A DNA stretch of 64,000 nt from assembly GCF_949628265.1 (NCBI RefSeq), contig NC_088789.1, forward strand, positions 22,871,883 to 22,935,882. The letters run 5' to 3'. The notes beneath the pieces are model-generated. The model was not told the origin of the DNA and ran no database searches. It saw nothing but the letters and a program-made list of their open reading frames with translations. The stretch comes from Cloeon dipterum. Its lineage: Eukaryota > Arthropoda > Insecta > Ephemeroptera > Baetidae. Below are positions 1-9,482 of this stretch, piece after piece. The position numbers and the translations under genes were made by a program. Each line of letters opens with the position of its first letter. Within the stretch, counting starts at the first letter, position 1.

Positions 1-352
1 GACGTCTCTTTCAGTGAGAGTTAACTGCTGCTCTTGATTGGTGTACAGAACACATACGTTCACTTTCGAACATACAGGTTGGTTTCTACCTGGGTAGGTG
101 CGTGTGGGAGAATAATTAACATTTTTTAGCCTCGAGGGCAGCACGTGTAGCGGCAAAACTAAACTAAACTGCTGCTGTGCCGCTTGACGTTTTGACACAA
201 GCTCTTTAATTTCTTGTCCCGTTCAGGCGCGCTTGTTTGCTAGCTGTACTGTTTACATTCCCATAATCGGATGAAAACACGCCCAAACAGCATTTTTCGG
301 CATTGGTAAAAACCAGTTATAATTGCTTTGATAGCGAGTTTCTGCACGCCAA

Positions 353-840
353 ATGCCTTATATCTTAGTGCGCGGCTCTGTTTCCCAGCACTTAAACACG
401 CACGTTAGTGGCTTGAAAGGTAAAAAAATTACGTAGCGAACGGCCCAGTTAGCACGCTTTTATTCTCGCGCTCGTCACAGATTGATAACGTGATCACTCA
501 TCGGCTGCTCTGTTTGTCCTGCAGGCGTGTCCTGTATCACTATTATCTCGAATTTTCCGAATTTCCCTTCGAATGAGTGTTTTGTACGTGATTGCTTGCA
601 GCTAACGACATTGTACAACTGCAGCACTTTGCGGCTTCGAGAATTGCGCCCAGCGAGGACCTGACCACCATCAACTACACCCTGCACCCTTGTGTCTTGC
701 TGACCGCCCTTGAGGTTCTTGGCTATTCTGTCGTCGCGTGCTGCGCTGCCCCGACCGGACCTGGTGGAGAGATTCAATATCTCTGGACGCTGCACAAAGA
801 TTTTCCTGAGCCCGAACCTGACGAGCTTAACCACCACTAA
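353..840 (+). CDS. GFRP-like protein, copy 1 (GTP cyclohydrolase I feedback regulator family)
   Basis: Two coding exons, 353-419 and 602-840, joined in phase 1 (g|ct gives Ala) to encode 101 residues. The first exon is too short to show as an ORF; it starts MPYILVRGSV, close to the MPYLLISTQIR start of mammalian GFRP. The second exon contains a VLLTALEVLGYSVV...YLWTLHKD block that lines up with the C-terminal VLDKLERRGFRVLS...LVWCLHKE of GFRP. GFRP (about 84 residues) is a pentamer that binds GTP cyclohydrolase I and mediates tetrahydrobiopterin inhibition and phenylalanine stimulation, so the likely role is control of pterin cofactor synthesis. Donor is g|gtaaaa at 420, acceptor ttgcttgcag at 601. 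Compared with GFRP it has an insertion in the C-terminal half and an acidic, His-ending tail. Family assignment is from remembered motifs; the regulatory function is inferred. Confidence 0.72.
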
Positions 841-874
841 TTAATTTCATCTGGATTTAAATGTGAGAGTTTTT

Positions 875-1742
875 TATAGAGGGTTGATACTGTGAAATCC
901 TTGTTGCCAGTATATATATGAACTCATCCCTTAGAGGATTCAGTTGAAACCAATATATTGACCTGAATAGCACTATAAATTTTTGAGAAAATGGCTGCAA
1001 AATTCGCATGTGGCTAGGACTGTCTACTTAACTTGAAATCCTATTTAAAGTAGAATGATACTGGGCAACAATTGAAAATTATTTGAATAATTGTTGGATG
1101 TCATAAACAATTGATCGATAAACAAGTTGTTCTGCAATTTGCAATAATAAAAAAGGGCCCTCCTACAGTAAAAATTCAAATTTTGCCAATTTTCTCCAAA
1201 ATTTACAGTGCTTGAGCATATTTTCTTGGCATATTTAGATTCCTCTCGTCGAGATCTATCTAACGGTGTATGCCACTTATTGGGGAAACTCTTGGTTTTG
1301 AAATTAAATCGGATTTCAAGTAAGGAGACAGCCATTACCATTTGGAAAGCACGGTAACTTTCCAGCCAATTTTCTAAAAAAATTACAGCGCTCCTTAGGT
1401 CAATTTAGGCTTTAACTGAATCCTAAGGGGCGAGGTTATGCATTGGCAACAAGCATTTTCCAGGATTTTGCAGTATCATTCCTCTTTAATTTCACAACAA
1501 AGAGTTTCCTTAAAATATTTCATACGCTGTTGGACAGATCTTAACAAGAGGAATCGAAATCTGCCAAGAAAATATGGTCAAACACTTTATATTTTGTAGA
1601 AATTTTGAATTTTTACTGTAGAACAAAGTTCTTTTTTGATTACTCTAAATTGTTGCACTACATAATTGTTTATCAATCAATTTCTTGTTGCATCCAACAA
1701 TTGAATTAATTTTCAATTGTCGCCCTGTATCAATCCACTCAA
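875..1742. repeat. Older MITE copy split by a younger insertion
   Basis: Left part (about 875-1048) starts with a degraded terminal repeat (gagggttgatactg) and right part (about 1490-1742) ends with its counterpart (ctgtatcaatccactc). Joined across the intervening element, the two parts reproduce the order seen in the intact copy at 32900-33343. The break falls at a TTAA. The right end lies about 40 bp before the start codon of the second GFRP-like gene, so the element sits in that gene's promoter or 5' intron. Confidence 0.8.
1045..1489. repeat. Full-length MITE-like element with TTAA target duplication, nested
   Basis: Flanked on both sides by TTAA (1045-1048 and 1486-1489). The ends are imperfect terminal inverted repeats: AGTAGAATGATACTG on the left and the reverse complement AGAGGAATGATACTG on the right. 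It has no coding capacity. It is about 440 bp and matches, in opposite orientation, the copy at 32900-33343 over its whole length. TTAA duplication is typical of piggyBac-type transposition, so it is probably a non-autonomous piggyBac-like element; no transposase is present in the window to prove it. Confidence 0.82.
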
Positions 1743-1782
1743 AATAATTTTATGCTTATATAATCTTATTTTGTTGCGTAGA

Positions 1783-2177
1783 ATGGCTGCTGTTGTCACT
1801 CATTACGTCATCGTTAAAGGCTCAGTTCACGGATCTGACTGCACCGTGTTTGGCCTTGAGCCTCAGGATGAGGAACATGTGGTCTCGCAGTATCAGTGTG
1901 GAGAGAGCGTCATGAATGGGAAAATTGTCAAGGGTAAAATAATTTTTTTAATTAAAAATTATTGATTTCAATCAAAAATTAATCTATAAACTCCTAGCCA
2001 TTCATGAAATAATTGTTGAATTTATTTTTAGCATCGACCATTGATGTGTTGAACCTGTTGGCTCGCCATGGCTTCAAGGTCGTCAGCAGCACCGGAGAAA
2101 CCGACACTATTTGGACCCTCGAAGTGCGCAGGACTGTCTCCTCTCAGCACTCCATGTTGGGCCTCCCAAAAAACTAA
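1783..2177 (+). CDS. GFRP-like protein, copy 2
   Basis: Coding exons 1783-1933 and 2032-2177 join in phase 1 (g|ca gives Ala) to encode 98 residues. The C-terminal block VLNLLARHGFKVVSSTGETDTIWTLEV aligns with VLDKLERRGFRVLSMTGVGQTLVWCLHKE of GFRP at the sheet-forming end of the protein. The intron sits at the same place and phase as in the neighbouring copy at 353-840, which argues for tandem duplication. A splice acceptor (ttgttgcgtag) ends two bases before the ATG, so a separate 5' noncoding exon is likely. The N-terminus differs from copy 1 (MAAVVTHYVIVKGSV against MPYILVRGSV) and the C-terminus has a short Ser/Lys tail. Probably also binds GTP cyclohydrolase I, but the two copies are diverged enough that one may have a different partner. 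Confidence 0.68.
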
Positions 2178-2365
2178 TCAAAGGTGACTTGATCAATAAT
2201 CTTCTGTTGTGACCATCTTGCCTTGACAACCATGCAATTATTCATCGATTTTCTGTCACTCACAGTCAGGCCCCCTAATTACAGTGCATTTTTAATAATG
2301 CAGCTGCCAGAAAAACCAGAATGATTTAGCCAAGGTTACGGAAGAATTATCTAATTTCACCTATT

Positions 2366-2403
2366 AATAAATATCTTGAAAATCTCAATTGAAGCTCAAT
2401 AAA
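2366..2403 (+). other. Poly(A) signals after the second GFRP-like gene
   Basis: Two AATAAA hexamers, 2366-2371 and 2398-2403, lie about 190-220 bp after the stop codon and upstream of the ANKRD39 start. Confidence 0.55.
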
Positions 2404-2677
2404 TATTGTTTTCTTAGTGGAAACCAAATACCATAAAGCTAGGCTTTAATAGCTCAGAAACTGGACAGTAAACATTATTTATTTATTGAGTATTTTGTTC
2501 TTTAAAACGTGTGATAAATATTATGTAACTTTGAGTGCTTTCATGTCATGGGATAATATCATTCTGTCAATGTTTTCTTGCTTATTAGTAAAATCAGACT
2601 TAAAAATTTATTTTCTGCTTTAATTTTGATAGTCAAAAATATTTTCATTTTCTAAAATGTTCTAAATTTTCAGAATA

Positions 2678-3257
2678 ATGTCCTCTCATCACCAGCACAA
2701 TTGCCTTGATCACGCACCTGCTCACTCTTCTGTGCAACAATCACTCGATGAATTGAATTTTGAGCGTGGAATTTGGCCTGCAGGTACAGAAATGATTTAA
2801 TTTATTCAAAGAATTAGGCTATTGTTATTATATTTGTTTAACAGCACTTGATGGTGACCTGAAAAAGGTTACTGAGCTTCTAAATAAACAAGTTTCGTGG
2901 GTTCACCGACCAGACAATGCCGGATACACTGCTCTCCACTACGCAGCCAAGGCTGGCCACCTTGACGTCTGCCAACTACTGATTCGCAGAGGGGCCGACG
3001 TCAATGCTGTCACTAAAGCAGGTAACACAAATTTAATCAATTGTCAAAGATACATTTAATAAGTTTCGTGTCGTTTTGTAGGACTGGCCTCTCCTCTTCA
3101 CCGAGCTGCTATGTGTGGAAAACACTCTATTTGCGAGTTGTTGCTCAAATCAGGAGCTGACGTGAATTTGCAAGACGCTGATGGCAACAGTGCTCTATCA
3201 AGGGCGAATGGTCACCACAAAGTAGCTGAATTGTTAATTGAGCACGGTGCAACGTAA
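2678..3257 (+). CDS. ANKRD39: Ankyrin repeat domain-containing protein 39-like
   Basis: Three coding exons (2678-2783, 2845-3021, 3082-3257), both introns in phase 1, encode 152 residues. A Ser/His N-terminus leads into a block ending [18 protein letters not shown], very close to the EEMDFERGIWSAALNGD segment of vertebrate ANKRD39. Then come ankyrin repeats: one with [18 protein letters not shown], one with [18 protein letters not shown], and a shorter last one ending in ELLIEHGAT. Human ANKRD39 has about 183 residues, so roughly 30 C-terminal residues are missing here; the stop follows the last repeat directly. An acceptor (ttttcag, ending 2673) just before the ATG implies an upstream noncoding exon. 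Ankyrin repeats are protein-binding modules; the function of ANKRD39 is poorly known. It converges with the C19orf12-like gene, leaving under 300 bp between stops. Confidence 0.85.
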
Positions 3258-3548
3258 ACTGCATGCATTCTTTGCACAAGAAAAGTGAACTTTTGCTTCC
3301 TAAATTTGTTTCTGCTTTGATGTTGGTGCTTTCTTCTTACGTTTTATATTTTTTGTAATCTAGGTCGCAGATTAACAAAATAATAAGCTTGTAGTGAATT
3401 AACTTGATAAATATCGAATTTTATTGATGAAATATCCAAATATTATTGGTTCAGTTTGAATATTACAATTACATTGTTTAAAAGGAACTTGAAACGATTT
3501 CACAACAATATTCAGACTTATTTGATATGCAGTTTGCCCTGTATTATT

Positions 3549-4005
3549 TTACATCGTGATCTGATTCCTTGCATAATCTAAGGCAATTCTCATGGCAGTG
3601 TCCTGAAGACTACTGCTCCTCAGTATCAAAGTGGCAAGCATGGCTATGTCTGTATACTCTACATTCCGAAAAGCGTTAGTGATATTTTCAATCAATTGCT
3701 GCTTCTGGTGGTCATTTAAGTCTTCATTCAGTACCTGCCACAGTGGCTTCACATCGCCAGTCGACCTGTACGCCAGGGCCGTGCCAAACAATCCTCCTGA
3801 AAAGATTATTTTTTAATCTGATCAAAATGCCTCAAAAGATCAAACCTAGCACAAGTCCAACTGGGCCTGCGACAAGGGTTCCAATCATCACGGATGTACC
3901 AGCTATTACTCCAGCTTTGGCTGATTTTTGGGCACAAACCATGACGTTCCTGCTTCTGGCCACTGTGCTCAGGGCTTGCATAAGGCAATCGTTGTCCAAT
4001 GGCAT
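3549..4005 (-). CDS. C19orf12: C19orf12-like membrane protein
   Basis: Coding exons 4005-3846 and 3796-3549 on the minus strand join in phase 1 across a 49-bp intron and encode 135 residues (human isoforms about 141-152). The middle holds a Gly-rich hydrophobic hairpin (AGVIAGTSVMIGTLVAGPVG then LVLGGLFGTALAY), like the glycine-zipper membrane segment of C19orf12. After it, KPLWQVLNEDL...YTDIAMLATLIL parallels KPVPQILMEL...WTDAVQLTALVM. The human protein is found at mitochondria, ER and lipid-droplet contacts and is mutated in MPAN neurodegeneration. An acceptor (ttcatag) about 20 bp before the ATG and a donor at 4152 show a 5' noncoding exon starting upstream. The gene is head-to-head with the Mps1 kinase. 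Confidence 0.85.
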
Positions 4006-4151
4006 CGTCAAAAATATCTGATCTATGAAAAATAAGTAAAATTATGTATATGTATTATTGCTCTACACAGGTATGTGTAAAATTCCTAAAATTGAGATAT
4101 TAAAATACATATTAGAAAAAAGTCCTGGATATTTCGTAATATAAGTCTTAC

Positions 4152-4785
4152 CAGAAATTTCCACAATATTGCTTCTTGTTTTCCTTCAACTGTGTCGCTC
4201 CAAGATTATCTTATAATGCAATGAGACGCCTTTACCTGTACTTAATCCTCTATAACAAGGACCAGGCAAGGACTCCTATTTAATAAGGGGAAATAACAAA
4301 AAATCCGTAATAAGTTTCTTGGTGTTTAACCATCCCTTTTAGGCGATAAAATATCCTCTCCTTGTCGAGCGTACACCACACAATACATATTACAACAATG
4401 CATCAATGCATGCTTCTCGATCTGAACTGATCTGAACATCTGGTTTGGTTCACGTTCACGACGTTCACGTTTTTGCGATGACTCATGACGCCTGCGCCGT
4501 GCGTGGCCGTGCGTGTAGCATACGATGAGTGCGACTGCGAAGCCGTTGCGCGCGTTAACTTAAATATTTTCTATCAAGCAACGGATACCAATACGAAACC
4601 AAAACAGTAGACAGAAATTTTTTAATTCAATTCTGATACTCGCGACCTGCAGAATTCAAACTTTCTGCATAAGTTGTCACAAATGTGGTGTTGTTATCGT
4701 CGCATAGGCACAATTAACCCGCGGTTCTGCCCAGTTTTCATTCATAACATTGGAAAATAAGAAGTCTGCTCATTCGCACATCAAC
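4152..4785. promoter_or_regulatory. Shared divergent promoter region of C19orf12-like and Mps1 genes
   Basis: The noncoding first exon of the minus-strand gene ends at a donor at 4152 (minus-strand TTTCTG|GTAAG) and the plus-strand kinase starts at 4786. Between them is a CpG-rich patch (about 4440-4560) with a repeated gttcacg motif at about 4448-4470. No clear TATA box is seen. The layout implies a bidirectional promoter of a few hundred bases. Confidence 0.5.
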
Positions 4786-7700
4786 ATGAACCAGCAAACA
4801 TGGCAAGGTGTGAAAGAGGAGAGAAATGAGGAGCATTCTGGACACTCTGGACCTCAATGGTCAACGCAACCGACAGGCTCGTCGAGAGGAAATTTCTTTG
4901 CTAGGTATGAATTTAATGGAACAGTCCATTATAAATTTTATTTTAAAAAAGTTGCTTTTCAGGCGTTCGAATCTCTGTTTTTCATGAATATGTACTGTAA
5001 ATTTTCAGATTGATGGCAAAAAACTCGAAAAACCAGTCGAAAGAAGGAGCAGTTGCCATTCCTTCGCCCTCGGACCAAGCGCCATCATGCGACACACCAT
5101 CCCTGCGACCAATGCCTCGCTCTCCCTCGATGCCCAATCTAAAAGACATCGAAAGGGCGCCTGTCTTCAGCTTTCCCTTCAAAGAGGAGGGAGCTGATGA
5201 TCTTAGAAGGAAGCTGTCTGTTGACTTCCGCTCTCCTCCTGTGGCCCCTTTGAACAGCGTCCGACAACACCCAGGAAGCCCCATTCCTCAGCATCTGTCA
5301 TGCCGGGGGGCCACCCCAATGGCCAAGTTTATGTCCTTGAGCAAAGGAAATTCGGGCCAAAGTTCTTTGATTCACAGTTCAGGTCGAACGCCTCTCCAGT
5401 CAATTAACCCTCTCAACCACCGAGAGGTAATGCAACATTCCAATCCTGCGGTGAAGGGTGTAAGTCGATTTCCAGATCGCAAAATAAAATTATATACTAT
5501 AAGTGTGATTTAAAAAATTATATGGCAGCAAAGCCTGGTCATGATTGCCATTCAGTTAGGAAGGAAGATTTAAAAACAAATTGGCAATAAATTGTTGAAA
5601 TGTGGAAAAAAGAAATAATAATGATGGAGGGCAGGAATAAATTAATTTGACGGATGATGAGTTGAGCCAGCTGTGTTGCGCATTTGGAAATATCAAAATA
5701 TCACTCCTGAATTTTAAAATAGCTCTTTTCTCCCTCCTTTTCCACAATTTCCCCCATGAAAATTTATTACAATCTTGGATAATTTATTTATAAAATCTTC
5801 CTTTTTAAGTATGATTTCTACATATAAATAAAATTGATTCAATTTCAGATTAACTTTGGGCAAGTGGATAAAGAAAATATCGGTTTTTCGTTCAACAAGG
5901 AGTTGCCGCCTTACGATCCCACACCTGATGTGAAAAAAGATATAATCAAGTCAATGATGGAAGACGATTCTCCCAGGCTCTGCGTCGGATCCAAGCGCAT
6001 GTTCGCATCATCCTCTTCACGGAGTCTCTTCCAGTCAGAAGGAAACTCTTTGACTTTTCCTGAAAACTCCGATTCGCGGCACAAGGAAACATCAGAGACG
6101 AATGAATTTTCAAACAGTGTGAACAAAACAGCTCTGAGCGTTCCTTCTCGGGTCAACACTCCCATTACTGTGAGGAAGGCCCCAGAAAATTTTGTTTTCA
6201 AGGAGCCAATCCTGCCTCAGCAAAAAAACAAGGTTCCTGGGGAAGGACTAATCATGGTGAAAAACCTTCTGTACAGGAAGGGAGTCAAGCTAGGAAAGGG
6301 AGGATCAAGCACTGTTTATGAGGTGAGATCATTATTTTTTACTATTTACCAAAAATATGATTCTATGCTAATTAATTTCATGAAATCAGGGGGTTAAAAC
6401 CTATTTCTTGATGGCAAAAATGTAATGCCGATTTTATCAATTATTCTCGCTGTAATTTTTTGTCTTGTGAAAAATTAATAACTGAAACGCAATCTAGTCT
6501 TTGCTGAACATAAAATATTCTTAAGGGATGACAGGGTCGTTGTAATTTTTGACAGCAGCATTTCCCGCAATTATAATCACCATCACTAAATTCCAGGTGT
6601 TTCGCGTTGATGACAACATGTCGTTTGCTCTGAAAATTGTTGAATTGAATGACACCGTGGAATCAATCAAGCAAGGCTTTTTGGACGAAATTCAAATTTT
6701 GGACAAAATGAGAGGCTGCGAGATGGTCATTCAGCTAATTGACTTGTAAGAGCATTTTAAGAAAATAATATGATAAGTTACAACAGACTTTCTCTTCCAG
6801 TGAGTACCGTGAAGATGAGGACATTCTGTATGTGGTCTTGGAGAAGGGCGTTGGCGACCTCTCCAAATTTCTGCGAAAAGCTAAAGAGAAGAAGAGTTTG
6901 CGTCTGAGCACCATTGAAGCCTTTTGGAGAGACATGGTGAATGCTGTTGCTATGATCCACGAGAAAGGTTATTTCCTCTTTTATTAATAATTTGATTTAT
7001 ATACGAATCAAAAATCCAGGTATCATTCACTCTGACCTGAAGCTGGCAAATTTTGTCCTGTGCGGTGAAGTTGGCTTCCACCAACTGAAGCTAATTGATT
7101 TTGGCATTGCATCTGCCTTGTCTTTCGAGCAGACAAGTGTGATTAAGGATAACCCTGCTGGCACCTTCAACTACATGAGTCCTGAAGTGTCCAAAGGCGA
7201 AAAGGTGAGATTCCTAAATGAATCATGCAGAATCTTTATTATTGCAAATGTATTAAAAGGAAAGGCAGTTCATGTTTTCCTTTTTTAAAGCCTGCTTCAA
7301 TTAAAATTAAATTATTTAAGTCAAGAAAACAAATCCTACGTATTACAAAATAAATTGAAAATTTTCCTAGAATGTATTAAATTGATAGGCAAGATATTTG
7401 CTGTAAATTTAGTGTCTCATACATAAGTATTTTTTAAATAACAACTTTTTCAAAACATTTTCTGCCCGCAGATCAACTTCAAAAGCGACATTTGGTCCCT
7501 TGGCTGCATCCTATACTGCCTGCTGTATGGAAAGACTCCATTCCAGGACATAACCAATTGGCAAATGAAGAAGTCTGTCATCGAAGACGAGCACCATGTG
7601 ATTCAGTTTCCTAAGACCAGCCCCAATCTACCCCGAGATGCTTGCGTCATTCCTCGGCCTCTGCTTGAGACTGTGCAGAGGTGCTTGTCGTACCGCCCGG

Positions 7701-8168
7701 CAGACAGGCCCTCCGCTCAGGAGCTGCTGGAAACTAAGTACTGCGGCTGTGACAAGCAAATAGGTTTGTTGAATTTTTTAAATTAAATCTAGAATTTGCA
7801 CCAGATGATAGACTCCTCAATGACTTCTACTTTTTGCTCGTTATTATAACGTCAAAACTTAAAATCTCATTAATTTTAAAATAAATAAAACGATTTTTTT
7901 AATTTAATTCTGTTGTTCAGGGATATCAAGAATTAAAATTAATTCCAAAGTAAATTTGCTACTCTTTCACTTGACTAATATTATTTATGTTTCTTCTGTT
8001 CAGAATTTCTAGCGCAGGGGCTGGCAGATTTGGTGAAGAGGCACCCGCAAAGCCGACAGCTGGCACCATTACTAATAGCAGCGCTTCAGAGGGTGAGAAA
8101 TTACTCGTTCAAATTCTTGTTTGACTGTAAGTTCTGACCTATCCTTTTTATTACAGGATGCGCGTTAG
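4786..8168 (+). CDS. TTK: Mps1/TTK dual-specificity spindle checkpoint kinase
   Basis: Nine coding exons: 4786-4904, 5009-5459, 5849-6322, 6597-6745, 6801-6967, 7020-7204, 7472-7763, 8004-8092, 8157-8168, all frame-consistent; 645 residues (Drosophila Ald about 630, human TTK 857). Residues 1-320 are low-complexity and Ser/Pro-rich with no TPR that I can recognise. The kinase domain follows: glycine loop GKGGSS near 338, VAIK-type lysine in FALKIVEL (K361), catalytic HSDLKLAN (D459), DFG at 480-482, activation segment with GTFNYMSPE, then SDIWSLGCILYCLLYGKTPF as in TTK. HSDLKxANF and LIDFGIA are typical of Mps1. It phosphorylates the Knl1 kinetochore scaffold in mitosis and meiosis. The start is the first in-frame ATG (MNQQTWQG); the frame is open upstream but only through a TTG. 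The last exon is just four codons (DAR stop). Confidence 0.93.
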
Positions 8169-8276
8169 GGGCTAGTAAGAGAAAAATATTTTCAACAGTC
8201 CAGTCGTTCCATAACCTGCGATTTGAGATTTTAACAGACTGATTATATTATGCATGTTGTTCAGTGTAACACAACT

Positions 8277-8282
8277 AATAAA
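8277..8282 (+). other. Poly(A) signal of the Mps1 gene
   Basis: AATAAA about 110 bp after the stop codon, the first canonical signal downstream. Confidence 0.6.
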
Positions 8283-9482
8283 TAGGCTTGGGTATTGGTG
8301 AATGCGATGGAAAACACTGTTGATTTAAGCAAGTATCATACTCTTACATTTACCTAATTTAAACCAATTTTAACCAATATATCTCAGAACAACAGAAAAC
8401 AAACCAAAAGAAATTAGCAATTTCAAAGAATGCTTCAGTCAAAATGTTCTTCAGTGTTAAATTTCAAGCTGTAAAATATGTCTCTTGATGATTGAAATTG
8501 AAAAATTGTACATATTGCAAGTGACACAAAAAATAAAATTTATCTCTCGTATATTACTGGGTAGTATTATTACTGAAATAACCCACCTTCATGTTTAAAG
8601 CTATTTAGTTCATTTCAAAATGGGCGAGCAAATTCTAATTTATTTTGACAAGATCTCGGCGGACTCTTGTTTTTTAATGTGATCTCGTGTTCATCTGCAG
8701 CGTGGTTGGTTAGAAATCTTAATGAGGCTCAATTTTATAAGGTGCACTTCAAAAGAAATAATTGAAAATGGTGTTATATATATATATATATATATACACT
8801 ATATCATACACGCAATTTTTATACCATACCCTTAATTGAAATCAGTTCCGCATAAATTTCACTCTCAAAAAATAAAAACTGAGCTGCAAAAGACACGACC
8901 ATACTATGTAGAAAGTTTAAAAATTACAAAAATTAAATCAATGGCGATTATGACATCATGTTGGATAATTATAAAACCAGAGACGCAGTAGCAGTGCGAG
9001 TGTGGGGTATTGCTTTTCGCGGGCTTCAATTGGATAGAGCTGAGGCGCAGGTTCAGAAAACAAATGAGCAGCGGAGCACGCACCGTGTTTTTAATAATTT
9101 TGGCAGGCAGGTAGTTGAAAATAACTCGTAGTCTCGGAAGAAAATCGGCTTTGGAAGAGAATAAAACGTTGTTTTAACACCAATCACCGAAGACAGGGCG
9201 AATAATTAATGAGAAAAACTGGTTGAACGTTGGCTTCGAAGAAAGCGCTGTAAGTTTTTCTAACATTTCCGCTCGCCTCCTGCTCTAGGTCTGATCTCAA
9301 AATGTAAACACAAATTTTCGTTTTGGAATTGTTCCATCAATTATATTTGACATTAACAGTGTTGTGCCAAATTAGTTTAAGGTAGGCTCCAATTTTACTG
9401 GGCCTCGTTTTACATCCAGGAAACAGAAAATCACCATTTTGGAAATGTATTATTTTTGTTTTGTAACAATTTTAGCATCAAC
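8283..9482 (+). promoter_or_regulatory. Spacer with GAPVD1 promoter and noncoding first exon
   Basis: No coding exon seen. A (TA)n microsatellite lies at about 8775-8796. A strong splice donor (gct|gtaagt) at 9250 marks the end of a likely noncoding first exon, and its partner acceptor (ttttag) ends at 9475, seven bases before the GAPVD1 start codon. Transcription start is probably within 8980-9200; no TATA box is evident. Confidence 0.5.

Noticed and set aside
4750-4785. Upstream TTG start for the Mps1 kinase adding 12 residues
   Set aside because: Eukaryotic initiation at TTG is unlikely; the ATG at 4786 is in frame and close by.
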